Assembly (NCBI GenBank): GCA_030427925.1
Contig: JAUICJ010000028.1
Coordinates: 1 to 34,994, forward strand
Origin: Bacteroidia bacterium
GTDB taxonomy: Bacteria > Bacteroidota > Bacteroidia > Flavobacteriales_D > Sanyastnellaceae
Length of the DNA stretch: 34,994 nucleotides
Reading direction: 5' to 3'
This document shows positions 23,649-34,800 of this stretch, piece by piece. How positions within the stretch are numbered: position 1 is the first letter of the stretch; every line of letters begins with the position of its first letter. Position numbers and translations under genes: made by a program. The notes beneath the pieces were generated by a model that saw only the letters and a program-made list of their open reading frames with translations, was not told the DNA's origin and ran no database searches.

Positions 23649-25268
23649 ATGCAACATCAGGTTTTACACAAGGTGGTGCGCACGGTGATGGTCGCATGCG
23701 CCCTCTCGATGGGACTTGCCCCCCGTTATGCTTGGGGCACTCCCATTTCGGAGGAGGCCTTCACGGACAGCCTGTTGCTCGGCGAGTGGAAGCACCACCC
23801 CGAGCGGCTCGATTCGCTCGCCTCCCTGCTCGGTGACGACGGCATCACGCTGACGTGTGAACGCATCCAGCGCATTCGTTCGGAAATCGCATTTGAATGC
23901 ATGGTCGGCGGGAATTCGGACTACCTGACGGAATTGGTTGCAACGGAAGACCCGTGCATGCCGCGATCCGGCGGTTTTGCCTATTGCATGGCTTCCATCC
24001 ATTTCAACCGGAACAACTATCCCGAGGCCGCATTGCAATATCAGCGGACGCTGAGCCTTCTTGAGGCCGGACATTATTTGGCGGTCAATGCGCAGTTCAA
24101 CTTGGCTGCGAGCTTGCATCATATGGGGAAAAACGACGCAGCGATTGAGCTGCTCAAGGAACTGGTGTTGCCCGATTCGAAGTGGAGCGACCACGTTTCC
24201 CTCCAATCGGTGACGTTTCGCAACGTCATCAAAATCAACGCCGCAGGGATGATGGTATCGAACCTTCAACACCACGACGCGCTCGACATCTTGAGCGAAG
24301 TGGACCGGGAGTCCCTGAATCCGTATTGGCGAACACTCGGCGACTGCAATCGCTACATGGCCTTCAAGGGGGCTGGGCAATTTGAACAGGCGGATTCACT
24401 TTGGCTGGCGAACATTCAATTCATTCCGTTCAACGACTTGCCTGAAGGGGTGCTGCGCAAAACCATGGATTCCGTGTTGGCTACGAACCAAAAAGACTAC
24501 CTCGACGGCATGCGTTCCGCCATGGCTTCCGGTCGCCTTTCCGTGGAAAACTTGCCCCCCCATTGGTACGCCGCCCTTTTGGCCTCCAACCTGACGGAAG
24601 AACAATTCGAGCAGAACTGGGAATTGCTGCGGACAAATACCGAAGAGAAGCGACAGGAACTGCAAGCGAGCCTGGCATATTCAGTCAACCCGATGAACGG
24701 CGATTCGCTCAATGACATCCAAATGCACCTCGACCGGGCCAGTGAGCGCATCGCCAATTGGCAATGGATTGCCTTGATGATGCTGATCATCAGCGCGGGG
24801 ATTGCCCTGATTTGGTGGAGCAAGGTGCGGCTTAAGCAGCGCACCATCAATGCCGCCATGGCGCAGGTGGAGAGCGAATCGAACCCGTTCAAAACCGAGC
24901 GCCTTGCGGAACAGCCGATGCACGTCTCCTTGAATGACATTCGATCGCTGCACGAAGCCATCATCAAAGGAAGCCGCATCGGCGAGGCGTTGAGGGTGGT
25001 GCGCAAATTGGAAATCCTCCAAGATGAACACGAAAAAGAGCAGCAGGACATGGCCTTCGATGCCATTCCCGGCATTGACAGCCTGACGCCCTTGGAATTG
25101 ACGGTGTTGAGGCTGGCCGCGCGCAGCATTCCGACGAAAGAAATGGCGATTCAACTGGCGTTGAGCGTCGGGCACATCAACAACGCGCGGAGTTCGATCC
25201 GGAGCAAGTTGGAAATCCCTTCCACCGAGCGGTTGAGCACCTGGCTGCACATGGCCATGCTTCAATGA
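23649..25268 (+). CDS. Membrane-anchored TPR-like regulator with C-terminal HTH
   Basis: The start at 23649 gives a plausible signal segment (MQHQVLHKVVRTVMVACALSMGLA); an ATG at 23613 or a GTG at 23607 is also in frame. The protein is about 539 residues. It has a TPR-like periplasmic region (AVNAQFNLAASLHHMGKND), a transmembrane helix near 371-392 (IALMMLIISAGIALIWW), a charged linker, and a C-terminal LuxR/GerE-like HTH near 478-525 (LTPLELTVLRLAARSIPTKE...INNARSSIRSKLEIP). It has the same architecture as the gene at 13298 and a related recognition helix (xRSxxRxKL). It is divergent from the FISUMP gene, its most likely target by position. The signal it senses is unknown. Confidence 0.8.
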   Translation: MQHQVLHKVVRTVMVACALSMGLAPRYAWGTPISEEAFTDSLLLGEWKHHPERLDSLASLLGDDGITLTCERIQRIRSEIAFECMVGGNSDYLTELVATEDPCMPRSGGFAYCMASIHFNRNNYPEAALQYQRTLSLLEAGHYLAVNAQFNLAASLHHMGKNDAAIELLKELVLPDSKWSDHVSLQSVTFRNVIKINAAGMMVSNLQHHDALDILSEVDRESLNPYWRTLGDCNRYMAFKGAGQFEQADSLWLANIQFIPFNDLPEGVLRKTMDSVLATNQKDYLDGMRSAMASGRLSVENLPPHWYAALLASNLTEEQFEQNWELLRTNTEEKRQELQASLAYSVNPMNGDSLNDIQMHLDRASERIANWQWIALMMLIISAGIALIWWSKVRLKQRTINAAMAQVESESNPFKTERLAEQPMHVSLNDIRSLHEAIIKGSRIGEALRVVRKLEILQDEHEKEQQDMAFDAIPGIDSLTPLELTVLRLAARSIPTKEMAIQLALSVGHINNARSSIRSKLEIPSTERLSTWLHMAMLQ

Positions 25269-25451
25269 AGCGCTTCACCGCGATGCCACTCATTCCCTTT
25301 GTTTCACTGACTTCGAGCAGAAATCGGTACAGTACAGGAGCCCACGCTCTTTAAAAACGCGCCCCTTCTGCGTGTAGCGCCCGTTTGATGCGCCTTGAAC
25401 CCGCGTGACCTCACCGTCCCTGAATCCTTTCTAAGAAACCACACGAAAAAA

Positions 25452-25472
25452 GGGGAGGCGCTTGGCCTCCCC
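25452..25472 (-). terminator. Rho-independent terminator of the FISUMP gene
   Basis: An 8-bp stem GGGGAGGC/GCCTCCCC with a 5-nt loop is followed, on the minus strand, by a run of six T (A run on the plus strand at 25446-25451). It lies about 85 bases after the stop at 25557. Confidence 0.85.
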
Positions 25473-25556
25473 CATTTCGACGCATCCTGTTGTGGGACCT
25501 GCCCAATGCAAGCTCCCACCCTAAAGGCCATCAGTTGATCCGAATTCCTGGCCGGG

Positions 25557-27917
25557 TCATTCAAGTTCATCCATCATGCAACGAACAGAAAAACCGTGGC
25601 CTATGAGGTTGCTTCCCCTGTAAACGTCGTCGACACCCATAGTGAGCAGACGGGTCCAAGAGCCAGAACCAGAAGACGTGGAACTCCACAACGCGCCATA
25701 GACGTTCACCTGTGTGTAGGCTCCAGTGGGAGAGCGGTAGCCGCCTGGCACAACCGATAACCCACTGCTGTTCGTACCATTCCAATTGGGCCCCCACGTA
25801 TCCGAGGACTTCATCTGTGCCCCTTGGTCCGTCCCGCGAGAATTCGAGAGGTCTGCATCCGAAGGCGACATCCCCAGCCCAATTTCAAGGACCTTCCAAT
25901 CTTCATCGGATGCAACGTGCCAACCCGCAGGACACAACTTGCCCGTTTCGACCGCGTACCAATTGTACAGCCGCCCGTACAACGCTGCGTTGTTTTCATC
26001 TCCGTCGTAAACAGCGACCGCTCCCAGAACATCCCCACTCCAAGCCGTTGCGTCCAAATCACTCGGAATCGCCTCATCATCGTTGTACAACAAGGACTGT
26101 AAATTCTCTGCGAACCAGCACTGGCTGCCGATTTCCACCGACGCGTAATCGTATCCTTGGTAATTCAAGGGATCGCCGCAGCTGAATGCAGCAGCCGTCG
26201 TGGTGAAACTCAACGTATCGCCAAATGCCGTCCCCGCACCATTCTGAGCAAACGCAGAAAAGTAGTACGTGGTGCCAGCTGTCAGCCCCGCCAGCGCTGC
26301 TGAGAACGAACCGCTGGTCGCGCTCCCCACCAAATTCGAGGCATCGTTCAAGTCCGAAGCTTGTCCCCAACGGAACCCCGTAGCCGTTACGGCGTCACCT
26401 CCATCACCGTCTACGGTTCCGTTGAACGTGACGCCGGACTCCGTCACATTGGTTTCAGCCGTGGTGGTCACCGACGGAACGGACGCATTGGTCCCATCGT
26501 CCATCAGGCATCGCACGGAAAGGCCGAACGACAAAGGCAAAATATTCCCCGCCAATAGGCCCGCATCCGTGTAAGCATACCTACAATTTAAATCCGAACT
26601 GCTCAAGGAAGTAGCGGGCGAACTCCACCAATAGGCATGGCTTGTCGATAAAATGAAGGCAGCGGCTCCCGTTCGCGCCCCACTGATCACACCCGAAAAT
26701 CCGCTTTCATTCGAACCGTTCCAATCGGGATCCACCCGCTTCATTTTGAGGCCTGCCACATCAGACCCATCTAAAAAATCGGTCAACTCGACCCACTCCC
26801 CATCCAATGGAACGTGCCACCCGGAAGGACACAGTTTGTCGGAGTTCACTGCATGCCCATTGTAGAGCAATCCCTTTGCGGCGACATTGGCAGCGTCGTC
26901 ATTCAATGCGACCAATGCGCCTTCTGAAGTGGCTGTCCACTCGGAGACCGTCAAACCACTCGCAATCGCCTCATCGTCTCGGTATGAGGTGGCTTGTAAA
27001 TTTTCTGCGAACCAGCACTGTTCACCGATTTGGACGGTTGCGTAATCGTATCCTTGGTAGGCCAACGCATTGCCACAGGTGAATGCGGTTTCAGGCGCAC
27101 CTCCCGATCCGTTAATGACCGCAATCAACGAATCCACGGTCGCCATCAATTGGGCCAAAGCCACGCGTTCGGCAGCCGTGAAATACAGGTTCGCCTCCCC
27201 TTCAGCCAATTCGTCTGAGGTCAAGTTGCTCAAGCTGCTGATGCGGCCGTTGATGACATCCGCAACGACGATGCTGTCCGCATGGATTGTACCGCCAAAC
27301 GTAGCGTCACCGTCCACGTTGAACAAGGCATCGAAATCGACGTTCGCTGTGACGTGCAAGCTGTCCCCGAGCGTCGTCAACCCCGAAACATGGAGCGTTT
27401 CGCCGATCGCAACCGCCTTCAAAACACGCAACGAGTCGGCGAATTCAACGAACCCCGCCACCCGAAGGGAATCCTCCAACTGCGTCACCCCGGTGATGTT
27501 CAGCCGTCCCAAGAGGGCTGCGTCCTTGTTCAGGACGAGGCTGTCTGCCGTCACCGTACCCGAAGCTGCGAGGTCGCCAATGCCTGAAGCACTGAATCCG
27601 TTGAACGCCACATCGACGCCAGGACTCCCTCCATTTGCGAGCACATCGGACCAAGTCAGCGAGCTCGCTTGCAAGGAGCGGGCGAACAGGGTGTCCAAAT
27701 TCGATTGCAACGCCGGCAAGCTCATTTCGAGGTAAACCCGATTGCCCGAAGTTTCGGAGACCACCGCGTTTTGTTGCCCCCAAAGCATCGTGGTAGCCGC
27801 CACCAGTGCAACGGCCATTCCGCCCCTCATCCATCGGGACAGGGGACGTTTCGTTTTCAAATCGTTGACGCGGGCTCCTCCCGGAGTCCAATGCGCGCCC
27901 AAACCAACATGCTTCAT
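25557..27917 (-). CDS. Exported protein with tail-fibre-like N-terminal half and two FISUMP domains
   Basis: A 786-residue protein from the ATG at 27915-27917, or 757 from a Met at 27828-27830 that starts directly at the signal peptide (MRGGMAVALVAATTMLWGQQ). After the signal comes SGNRVY...LDTL (57-77), spaced exactly as in the fibre-like gene at 12913. A beta-helix-like stretch of repeated DSLxVxG units follows, and then LAEGEANLYFTAAERVA, a motif common in phage tail fibres. A first FISUMP domain ([35 protein letters not shown]), a fibronectin-like linker ([16 protein letters not shown]) and a second FISUMP domain ([32 protein letters not shown], ending GFSVRCMMDELE) complete it. It is probably a surface fibre displaying lectin-like tips. 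No regulator gene is adjacent. Confidence 0.85.
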   Translation of the reverse strand: MKHVGLGAHWTPGGARVNDLKTKRPLSRWMRGGMAVALVAATTMLWGQQNAVVSETSGNRVYLEMSLPALQSNLDTLFARSLQASSLTWSDVLANGGSPGVDVAFNGFSASGIGDLAASGTVTADSLVLNKDAALLGRLNITGVTQLEDSLRVAGFVEFADSLRVLKAVAIGETLHVSGLTTLGDSLHVTANVDFDALFNVDGDATFGGTIHADSIVVADVINGRISSLSNLTSDELAEGEANLYFTAAERVALAQLMATVDSLIAVINGSGGAPETAFTCGNALAYQGYDYATVQIGEQCWFAENLQATSYRDDEAIASGLTVSEWTATSEGALVALNDDAANVAAKGLLYNGHAVNSDKLCPSGWHVPLDGEWVELTDFLDGSDVAGLKMKRVDPDWNGSNESGFSGVISGARTGAAAFILSTSHAYWWSSPATSLSSSDLNCRYAYTDAGLLAGNILPLSFGLSVRCLMDDGTNASVPSVTTTAETNVTESGVTFNGTVDGDGGDAVTATGFRWGQASDLNDASNLVGSATSGSFSAALAGLTAGTTYYFSAFAQNGAGTAFGDTLSFTTTAAAFSCGDPLNYQGYDYASVEIGSQCWFAENLQSLLYNDDEAIPSDLDATAWSGDVLGAVAVYDGDENNAALYGRLYNWYAVETGKLCPAGWHVASDEDWKVLEIGLGMSPSDADLSNSRGTDQGAQMKSSDTWGPNWNGTNSSGLSVVPGGYRSPTGAYTQVNVYGALWSSTSSGSGSWTRLLTMGVDDVYRGSNLIGHGFSVRCMMDELE
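26175..26480 (-). repeat. Fibronectin-like linker module, copy shared with the giant gene
   Basis: This segment encodes [19 protein letters not shown] and GDTLSFTT and is strongly similar in DNA to 29467-29750 and 30365-30660 in the giant DUF285/FISUMP gene. Confidence 0.8.
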
Positions 27918-28276
27918 GCTCCTAAGTTTTAAGTGTTCGTGTGTTTAAGTGGCCGAATCGCCCGCTGAACTTGAACTCAGCCCCGACGAAACAACCCCAC
28001 GAAATTCAACCAGAAGCCCTGGAATCACCCGTTACACAAAGGTTCCTGTATTGTTCATTCTCTCATGTTCACCTATTTGCAAACCGTGCGCCCGTTGAGG
28101 CATTCCCGCTGGATAACGGCTGAAAACGCGGCCCAACCAGAACCTTGAAATCGCAGGTCAACTCCAGGAAATTGGCATGACCCGCCCCGAGGGCACAACG
28201 CAATTCAACGCAATCTTCACGGAGTTTGCTTGGTGGGGATGATAGATTGGGCGGAAAAATCCATACTTGTTAAATC
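27918..28276. other. Intergenic region, no gene seen
   Basis: This region of 359 bases lies between divergent genes. Next to the minus-strand start there is an AT-rich block with repeated ACTTAAA on the minus strand (27924-27949). A GGAG sits only two bases before the ATG, too close for a normal ribosome-binding site. No hairpin terminator or small gene was recognised in the rest. Confidence 0.4.
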
Positions 28277-28696
28277 ATGTTCCCCATCACCCTGTTCGCG
28301 GCGGTTGCCCTCCTTCGCGCTGCTGGCCCCCTCTGCTCCACCGATGCCCCGACGCCTTCCCGTGTCGATTTCGCAGAATTGACCGCATCGTGCGATGTGG
28401 ACATCACTTCCGAAGCCAGCATTCAGCGCTACCTCCAGCAGGGGTTGCGGACGGAGGATGCGGGCGGATCGCGTTTGACCTATAAAACGCTCAACGCATG
28501 GAACACGGTGGGGGTCGAAATCCACTTTGATAACGGGAACCGCGTTTCGGGCATCAACGTCCGCATTGCCCCGGGGAAGGTGCGCGCGACCCTCTCCATG
28601 GACTTCCCCGAAATCAACGCTTCCGGGGTGTACTACCTCACGTCGGATGGCACGTTGACGTCCTCGGACGGAAGCTTCAGCTACCGGTGTCGATGA
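28277..28696 (+). CDS. Small secreted protein of unknown function
   Basis: A 139-residue protein with a signal-peptide-like N-terminus (MFPITLFAAVALLRAAGPLC). The remaining part reads like a small beta-sandwich: TYKTLNAWNTVGVEIHF, NRVSGINVRIAPGKVRATLS, then GVYYLTSDGTLTSSDGSF and a C-terminal YRCR. Two or three cysteines (C20, C39, near-terminal C) could form a disulfide. I do not recognise a family. It stands alone between divergent and convergent surface-protein genes and is followed by a strong terminator, so it is probably a single-gene transcript. Confidence 0.65.
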   Translation: MFPITLFAAVALLRAAGPLCSTDAPTPSRVDFAELTASCDVDITSEASIQRYLQQGLRTEDAGGSRLTYKTLNAWNTVGVEIHFDNGNRVSGINVRIAPGKVRATLSMDFPEINASGVYYLTSDGTLTSSDGSFSYRCR

Positions 28697-28794
28697 CAGG
28701 ATCGTGCGCAACACCATGCCAACGACCCTAGGGGATTTGAGGCTGCCCCGCTTCCGAAGCGTTTCACGTGGTTTGCACTCGCCTCCATCAACGA

Positions 28795-28825
28795 GAAAAG
28801 CCAGCGATTGAATCGCTGGCTTTTC
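28795..28825. terminator. Bidirectional hairpin terminator
   Basis: A perfect 15-bp inverted repeat (28795-28809 with 28811-28825) has GAAAAG at its left end and CTTTTC at its right end, followed by further T. It ends the small secreted gene and the giant minus-strand gene. Confidence 0.88.
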
Positions 28826-28869
28826 CTTTTACCAAAACCCAAGGCACCTTGCTGCGCCGCTCAAAAGGA

Positions 28870-31800
28870 TCAGTCGACGTCCTTGATGCACCGAATGGAT
28901 TGCCCCTCCGCGGGATTGCCCGTTTGGCCAAAAAGGTTCGAATTGCCCGTCACGAGCCTGCCCGTCGAGCCGTCATCGGCCACGTACCAGAAACCTTCGT
29001 CGCCAATCAATTGGTACGTTCCATCTTGCAGACGCTGGCCTCCGGGAAGACCAGAAAACCCAGATGAATTGGTTCCATCCCAACTTGGCACATCGTCCTC
29101 TGAAGACTTCAGGCTCGGCCCAAGCTCATCCTGAACAATCGCTCCGATGTAATAAGCGAGCGTGCCCCATTCGGTCGATCCCGGCACATGCCAGCCGACC
29201 GGGCACAACTTCCCGGTAAGCACAGCGGGGTAATTGTACAACCGACCGTATATCGCCACATTCGACTCGTCGTCGCCGTACGCAGCGACCGCCCCAGAGG
29301 TGGTTCCTCCCCATTGAGCATCGCTCAAATCAGTCGGAATCGCTGAACCATCGTTGTACAGGGTGGATTGCAAATTCTCTGCGAACCAACACTGGCCGAC
29401 GCTTTCAATCGTCGCGTAGTCGTAGCCTTGGTAAGATACCGCATCCCCGCAATTGAACAGAGCCGCCTGAACTGCAGGGGTGGTGAAGCTCAGCGTGTCG
29501 CCGTGTGCCGTGCCTTGACCGTTCGTGGCAAACGCTGAGAAGTAGTACGTCGCGCCATCCGCAAGCCCCGTCAACGAGCCCGTGAACGTTCCGGTGGTCG
29601 CGCTACCCGCCAAATCCACGGCATCGCTCAAGTCCGAAGCTTGACCCCAGCGGAAACCCGTCGCGGTTACTGCATCGCCGCCGTCCCCCTCAACGGTTCC
29701 GTTGAGTGTCGCGCCCGTCAGCGACAAGTCGCTTGCCGCAACGGTGGTAACCGAAGCGGTCGCCGGGTCCTTGATGCATCGGATGGAATTCCCATCTTTG
29801 TCGAAGCCGAAGCTGCTCGATACGCTGTTGTCGCTGAGGGACATGCTGAAATTCAGGGAGTAGCCTGCTGTGCTTGGATGGGGCGTGGTGGTCCACCATT
29901 TGCCTGTGAGTGAACCGTAGATGAAGGTCCCAAACTGTTGACGGGTACCGCCTGGCAAAGCCGAAAAACCGCTCGTGTTGTCGCCGTCCCAAGCGGGGGT
30001 GTCCGACTGCGAAGATTTCAAATCCAAGGCCGCAACATTTGCACCGCCAAACTCAGCAAGCAGCGCCGTCAACTCATCGCTCGAAGGCACATGCCAACCC
30101 GATGGGCACAACATGCCCGTAGCGACTGCTGGACCATTGTACAACATGCCGAACGTCGTCACATTCGAAACGTCATTGTTGTATGCGCTGCGCGCACCCA
30201 CGGTCGTGTTATACCAGTCCGAATTGTTCTCCACGAGAGCAATTCCATTCCCATCGTTGTAGTTCTCGCTGCGCAGGTTGTCCACAAACCAGCAATCCGA
30301 TCCGATTTGGACGGTTCCGTAATTGTAGCCTTGGTAACCCAGCTCGTCGCCACAGCTTACAAAAACCGCCAGCGCAGGGGTGGTGAAGCTCAGCGTGTCG
30401 CCGTGAGCAGTGCCGAGACCATTGGTTGCAAACGCCGAGAAGTAGTACGTCGTGCCATCCGCAAGCCCGGTCAACGAGCCCGTGAATGCACCACTGGTCG
30501 CGTCACCCGCCAAATCCACGGCATCGCTCAAGTCCGAAGCCTGTCCCCAACGGAAACCCGTAGCGGTCACCACGTCGTCCCCGTCGCCATCAACGGTTCC
30601 GTTGAGCGTCGCACCCGAAAGCGACAAGTCGCTTGCCGCAACGCTCGAAACCGATGGCGGATTCGGACACATCCCCCAAATGGGTTGGGTGAAGCCCGAG
30701 CCAAATTCAGTGGGTTCCGTCGCAATTTGATTCACACACCACGCACTGAGGTTTTGGGTGAACGCGTCCGCTTGATTGAACATTCTCGACATGTTCGTCA
30801 CGCTGCTCACGTCCCAATTCCCAATGTTCTGATCGAAAGCCAGTGTTTTGCGGAACATGTCTTCCATTGAAGCCACATTGCCCACATTCCAAGCACCGAT
30901 GTCCTGATTGAATGCCAACGCATTGTCGAACATTTTAGCCATCGTGGTCACGCTGCTCACATCCCAGCCCCCGATGGACTGATCGAACGCCAAAGCCAGG
31001 TAGAACATGTTTTCCATATCCGTCACACCGCTTACCGTCCACGTCCCGATGTCTTGGTTGAAATCATCTCCTCCTTGGAACATGCCGTGCATGGAAGTCA
31101 CATAGGTCACATCCCAATCCCCGATGGCCTGATTGAATCGATCGGCAGACTTGAACATTTCCATCATGGAGGTCACATTGCTCACATTCCAATCCCCAAT
31201 GTCCTGATTGAACACCGAAGCAGCCGAGAACATCCTTTGCATGTCGGTCACTTTGCTCACATTCCAGGTCCCGATGGGTTGATCGAAACTCCAATCCCCG
31301 GCGAACATGAATGAGATATCGGTCACATTGCTCACATCCCACCCCCCGATGGGCTGATTGAACGTTGTCGCACTGTAGAACATCCCTTGCATGTTCGTCG
31401 CACCGCTCACATTCCAGTTCCCGATGTTCTGATTGAAGAAGGGGGCGAGGTAGAACATGAACGACAGGTCCGTCGCACTGCTCACATCCCAGGTCCCGAT
31501 GTCCTGATTGAACGCTGTAGTCCTTTCGAACATGCCGTGCATCGAGGTCACACTGCTCACATTCCAACCCCCGATTGGCTGATTGAATGTGGATTCGTAG
31601 AACATGTCTTCCATATCCGTCACATTGCTCACATTCCACCCCCCAATGGCTTGGTCGAACGCACTTGCGCTTCTGAACATGTTCCTCATGGTGGTCACGC
31701 TGCTGACATCCCAGTTCCCAATGGCCTGATCGAAGACCGAAGCCCCGTAGAACATGCTGGACATATCGGTCACGTTGCTCACATTCCAAATCCCGATGGC

Positions 31801-34800
31801 TTGGTTGAACGCATCCGCTTTGATGAACATGCCTTTCATGTTCGCCACGTTGCTCACATTCCAACCGGTGATGTCCTGGTTGAATGCCGCTGCATTGGAG
31901 AACATGTCGCCCATGTAGCTCACACTGCTCACATCCCACCCCCCGATGTCCTGATTGAATGCATCCGTTTTGGAGAAGAGGCTGTTCATCGAAGTCACAT
32001 TGCTCACATCCCAACCCCCGATGTCCTGATTGAACGCCGCAGCCTCAAACAACATGATGCCCATATCGGTCACACTGCTCACAATCCACCCTCCGATGTC
32101 CTGATTGAACACCTCAGCTCCGGAGAACATGCGTTGCATCGTGGTCACGCTGCTCACATCCCAAAGAGAGAGGTCCTGGTTGAAAGCCGTTGCATCGTAA
32201 AACAGCCCTTGCATGTCCGTCACATTGCTCACATCCCAGCCCCCGATGTTTTGGTCGAAAACACCCGCACGCCTGAACATGTCCCTCATGGCCGTCACAT
32301 TGCTCACATCCCAGCCCCCGATGTCGTCATTGAACGTGGCCTTGTTGTAGAACAACATGTTCATGTCCGTGACGGCAACGGTATTCCAGTCTGAAATGTG
32401 CCCATAGGTTGCTACCGCAGAAGCCTCATCCGACACCCAAAGGTTGACGGCATCTTGGATGTTTCCATTCGTGATGGGAGTCAACGTATTGAATGACAGA
32501 GTATCGCCGAACGATGTGCCCGCAGCATTTGTGGCAAATGCACTGTAGTAATAGGTGGTTGACAACGTCAAATCCGACAACACCAGCTCAATCGCAGTGC
32601 TGCCCTCGGTCGTGTCAACGCCCACGGTCACCCCATCGCTCAAATCCGACTGCAAGCCCCAGACGAACCCTTGAGCGGTGATGGAATCCGCTGCGAACGT
32701 TGCGTTCAGGGTTCCACCATTCAATCCCAGCTCATCAGCTGCATTCGTCGCGATCCCGGGCGTTGTCAACAGCGAGAGGGTGTCGCTGTAGCGGTACACG
32801 CCGCCCCTTTCGGCGTACGCATTGAAGTAATGGACCGCTCCGGAGTTCAATCCAACCAGCGTGTCGACAATGGGACTGGTCCCTCCGGTATTTGAACCCG
32901 TTTGGGGAGAAGTCATCGCGGCGTCCGAGGCCCAAGCGAACCCGGAACTTTGCGGCCAGCTGCCAATGAAACTCGCACTCAACACCGCACTCGTGTCAGA
33001 GAGCACGACGACTGAATCCAGTGCAATGGGACACGTCCCCCAAAGGGGTTTGGTGAAATTGTAGCCAAAACTGCTCGGCTCCGTCTCAATTTGGTGCACA
33101 CACCATTCACTGAGGTCTTGGGAGAACGCCGGAGCTTGAGAAAACATGAACGACATTTGGGTCACGCTGCTCACATCCCAGCCACTGATGTCTTGATTGA
33201 ACGCGGTCGTGAGGTTGAACATGTTCGTCATCGAGTTCACACTGCTCACATCCCAGCCACCGATGTCCCGGTTGAATGCACTCGCTTGGAACATGCCGTA
33301 CATGGTGGTCGCATTGGACACATCCCATGCCCCGATGTCCTGATTGAAGGACGTCGTACCGTAGAACATGCTGGTCAAGACGGTCACGCTGCTCATGTTC
33401 CAATTCCCGATGTTCTGATCGAACGCCAACGCTTCGGAAAATGCGCTCTGCATGTTCGTCACATTGCTCACATTCCAAGTGGTGATGTCGGCATTAAAGG
33501 CTAACGCTCTGCCGAATATGCCCAGCATAGTCGTCACATTGCCCACATTCCAACTCCCGATGTTCTGATTGAATACCGAAGCATCATAGAACATGTTGAC
33601 CATCGTGGTCACATTGCCCACATTCCAGTTGCCGATGTCCGCATTGAACGCCGAAGCTTCCTGGAACATTCTTAGCATCGTGGTTACATTGCTCACGTTC
33701 CAATTGCCGATGTCCCCATTGAACGCCGAGGCCCCTTGGAACATGCCCTTCATCGTGGTCACATTGCTCACGTTCCAATTGCCGATGTCTCCATTGAACG
33801 CCGATGCGCCTTCGAACATGCTTTCCATCGAAATCACGCTGCTCACATTCCAGTCCCCGAGGTCATAATTAAAGGCCGAGGCGTCTTCGAACATGCCTTC
33901 CATCGTGGTCACGTTGCCCACGTTCCACGCCCCGATGTCTTGATTGAAGGCCGCAGCCCCTTTGAACATTTCCTTCATGTTCGTCACGCTGCTCACATCC
34001 CATCCCCCGATGTTCTGATTGAACAACGGCACATTCAAGAACAACATCACCATGTCCGTTACATTGCTTACATCCCAAGCACTGATGTCCTGATTGAAAA
34101 CATCTGCTTTTTGAAACATGAACGCCATTTGGGTCACGTTGCTCACATTCCAATCCCCGATGTACTGGTCGAACGCATCCGCATCACCGAACATGTTGGT
34201 CATCGATGTCACGCTCGACACATCCCAACCTCCAATGTCCTGATTGAAGGCCCGCGCATCGCCGAACATTCCGGTCATGACTTCCACGTTGCTCACATCC
34301 CAATCCCCGATGTCCTGATTGAAATCCCAGGCCCCAGCGAACATCAACAACGCCTTTTCGAAGTTGCCCACATTCCACATGCCGATGTCCTGATTGAAAA
34401 CGCGGGCCCACATGAACATTTTCTCCGCATTCGTCACATTGCTCACATCCCAATTGCTGATGTCGTCATTGAATGTTTCCTTGCCAAAGAACAACGAGTT
34501 CATGTCCGTGACTGCCCCCGTTTTCCAATCTGAAATGTGCCCATAGGTTGCTGTCGCAGAAGCCTCATCCGACACCCAAAGGTTGACGGCCGCATGGATG
34601 TTCAGGTCCGTGATGGGCGTCAATGTGGTGAAGGACAGGGTATCGCCGTACGACGTACCCGAAGCGTTCGTGGCGAATGCACTGTAATAGTAGGTCGACA
34701 ATCCCGTCAATCCCGACAACGCATACTCAATCGCGGTGCTGCCACCGGTCGTGTCGGCGGAAACGCTCAAGCCATCGCTCAGATCCGCCTGCGCGCCCCA

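Noticed and set aside
25266-25277. 12-bp palindrome TGAAGCGCTTCA at the regulator stop codon
   Set aside because: It overlaps the stop codon, has no loop and no T tract, and could be chance; not called as a terminator or operator.
31387-32394. Plus-strand open frame encoding repeated AHIP.PDVLIE units
   Set aside because: It is the antisense reading of the 75-bp DUF285 repeats; the regular pattern comes from the sense-strand repeats. The same holds for 9694-10461, 10594-11598 and 33736-34533.
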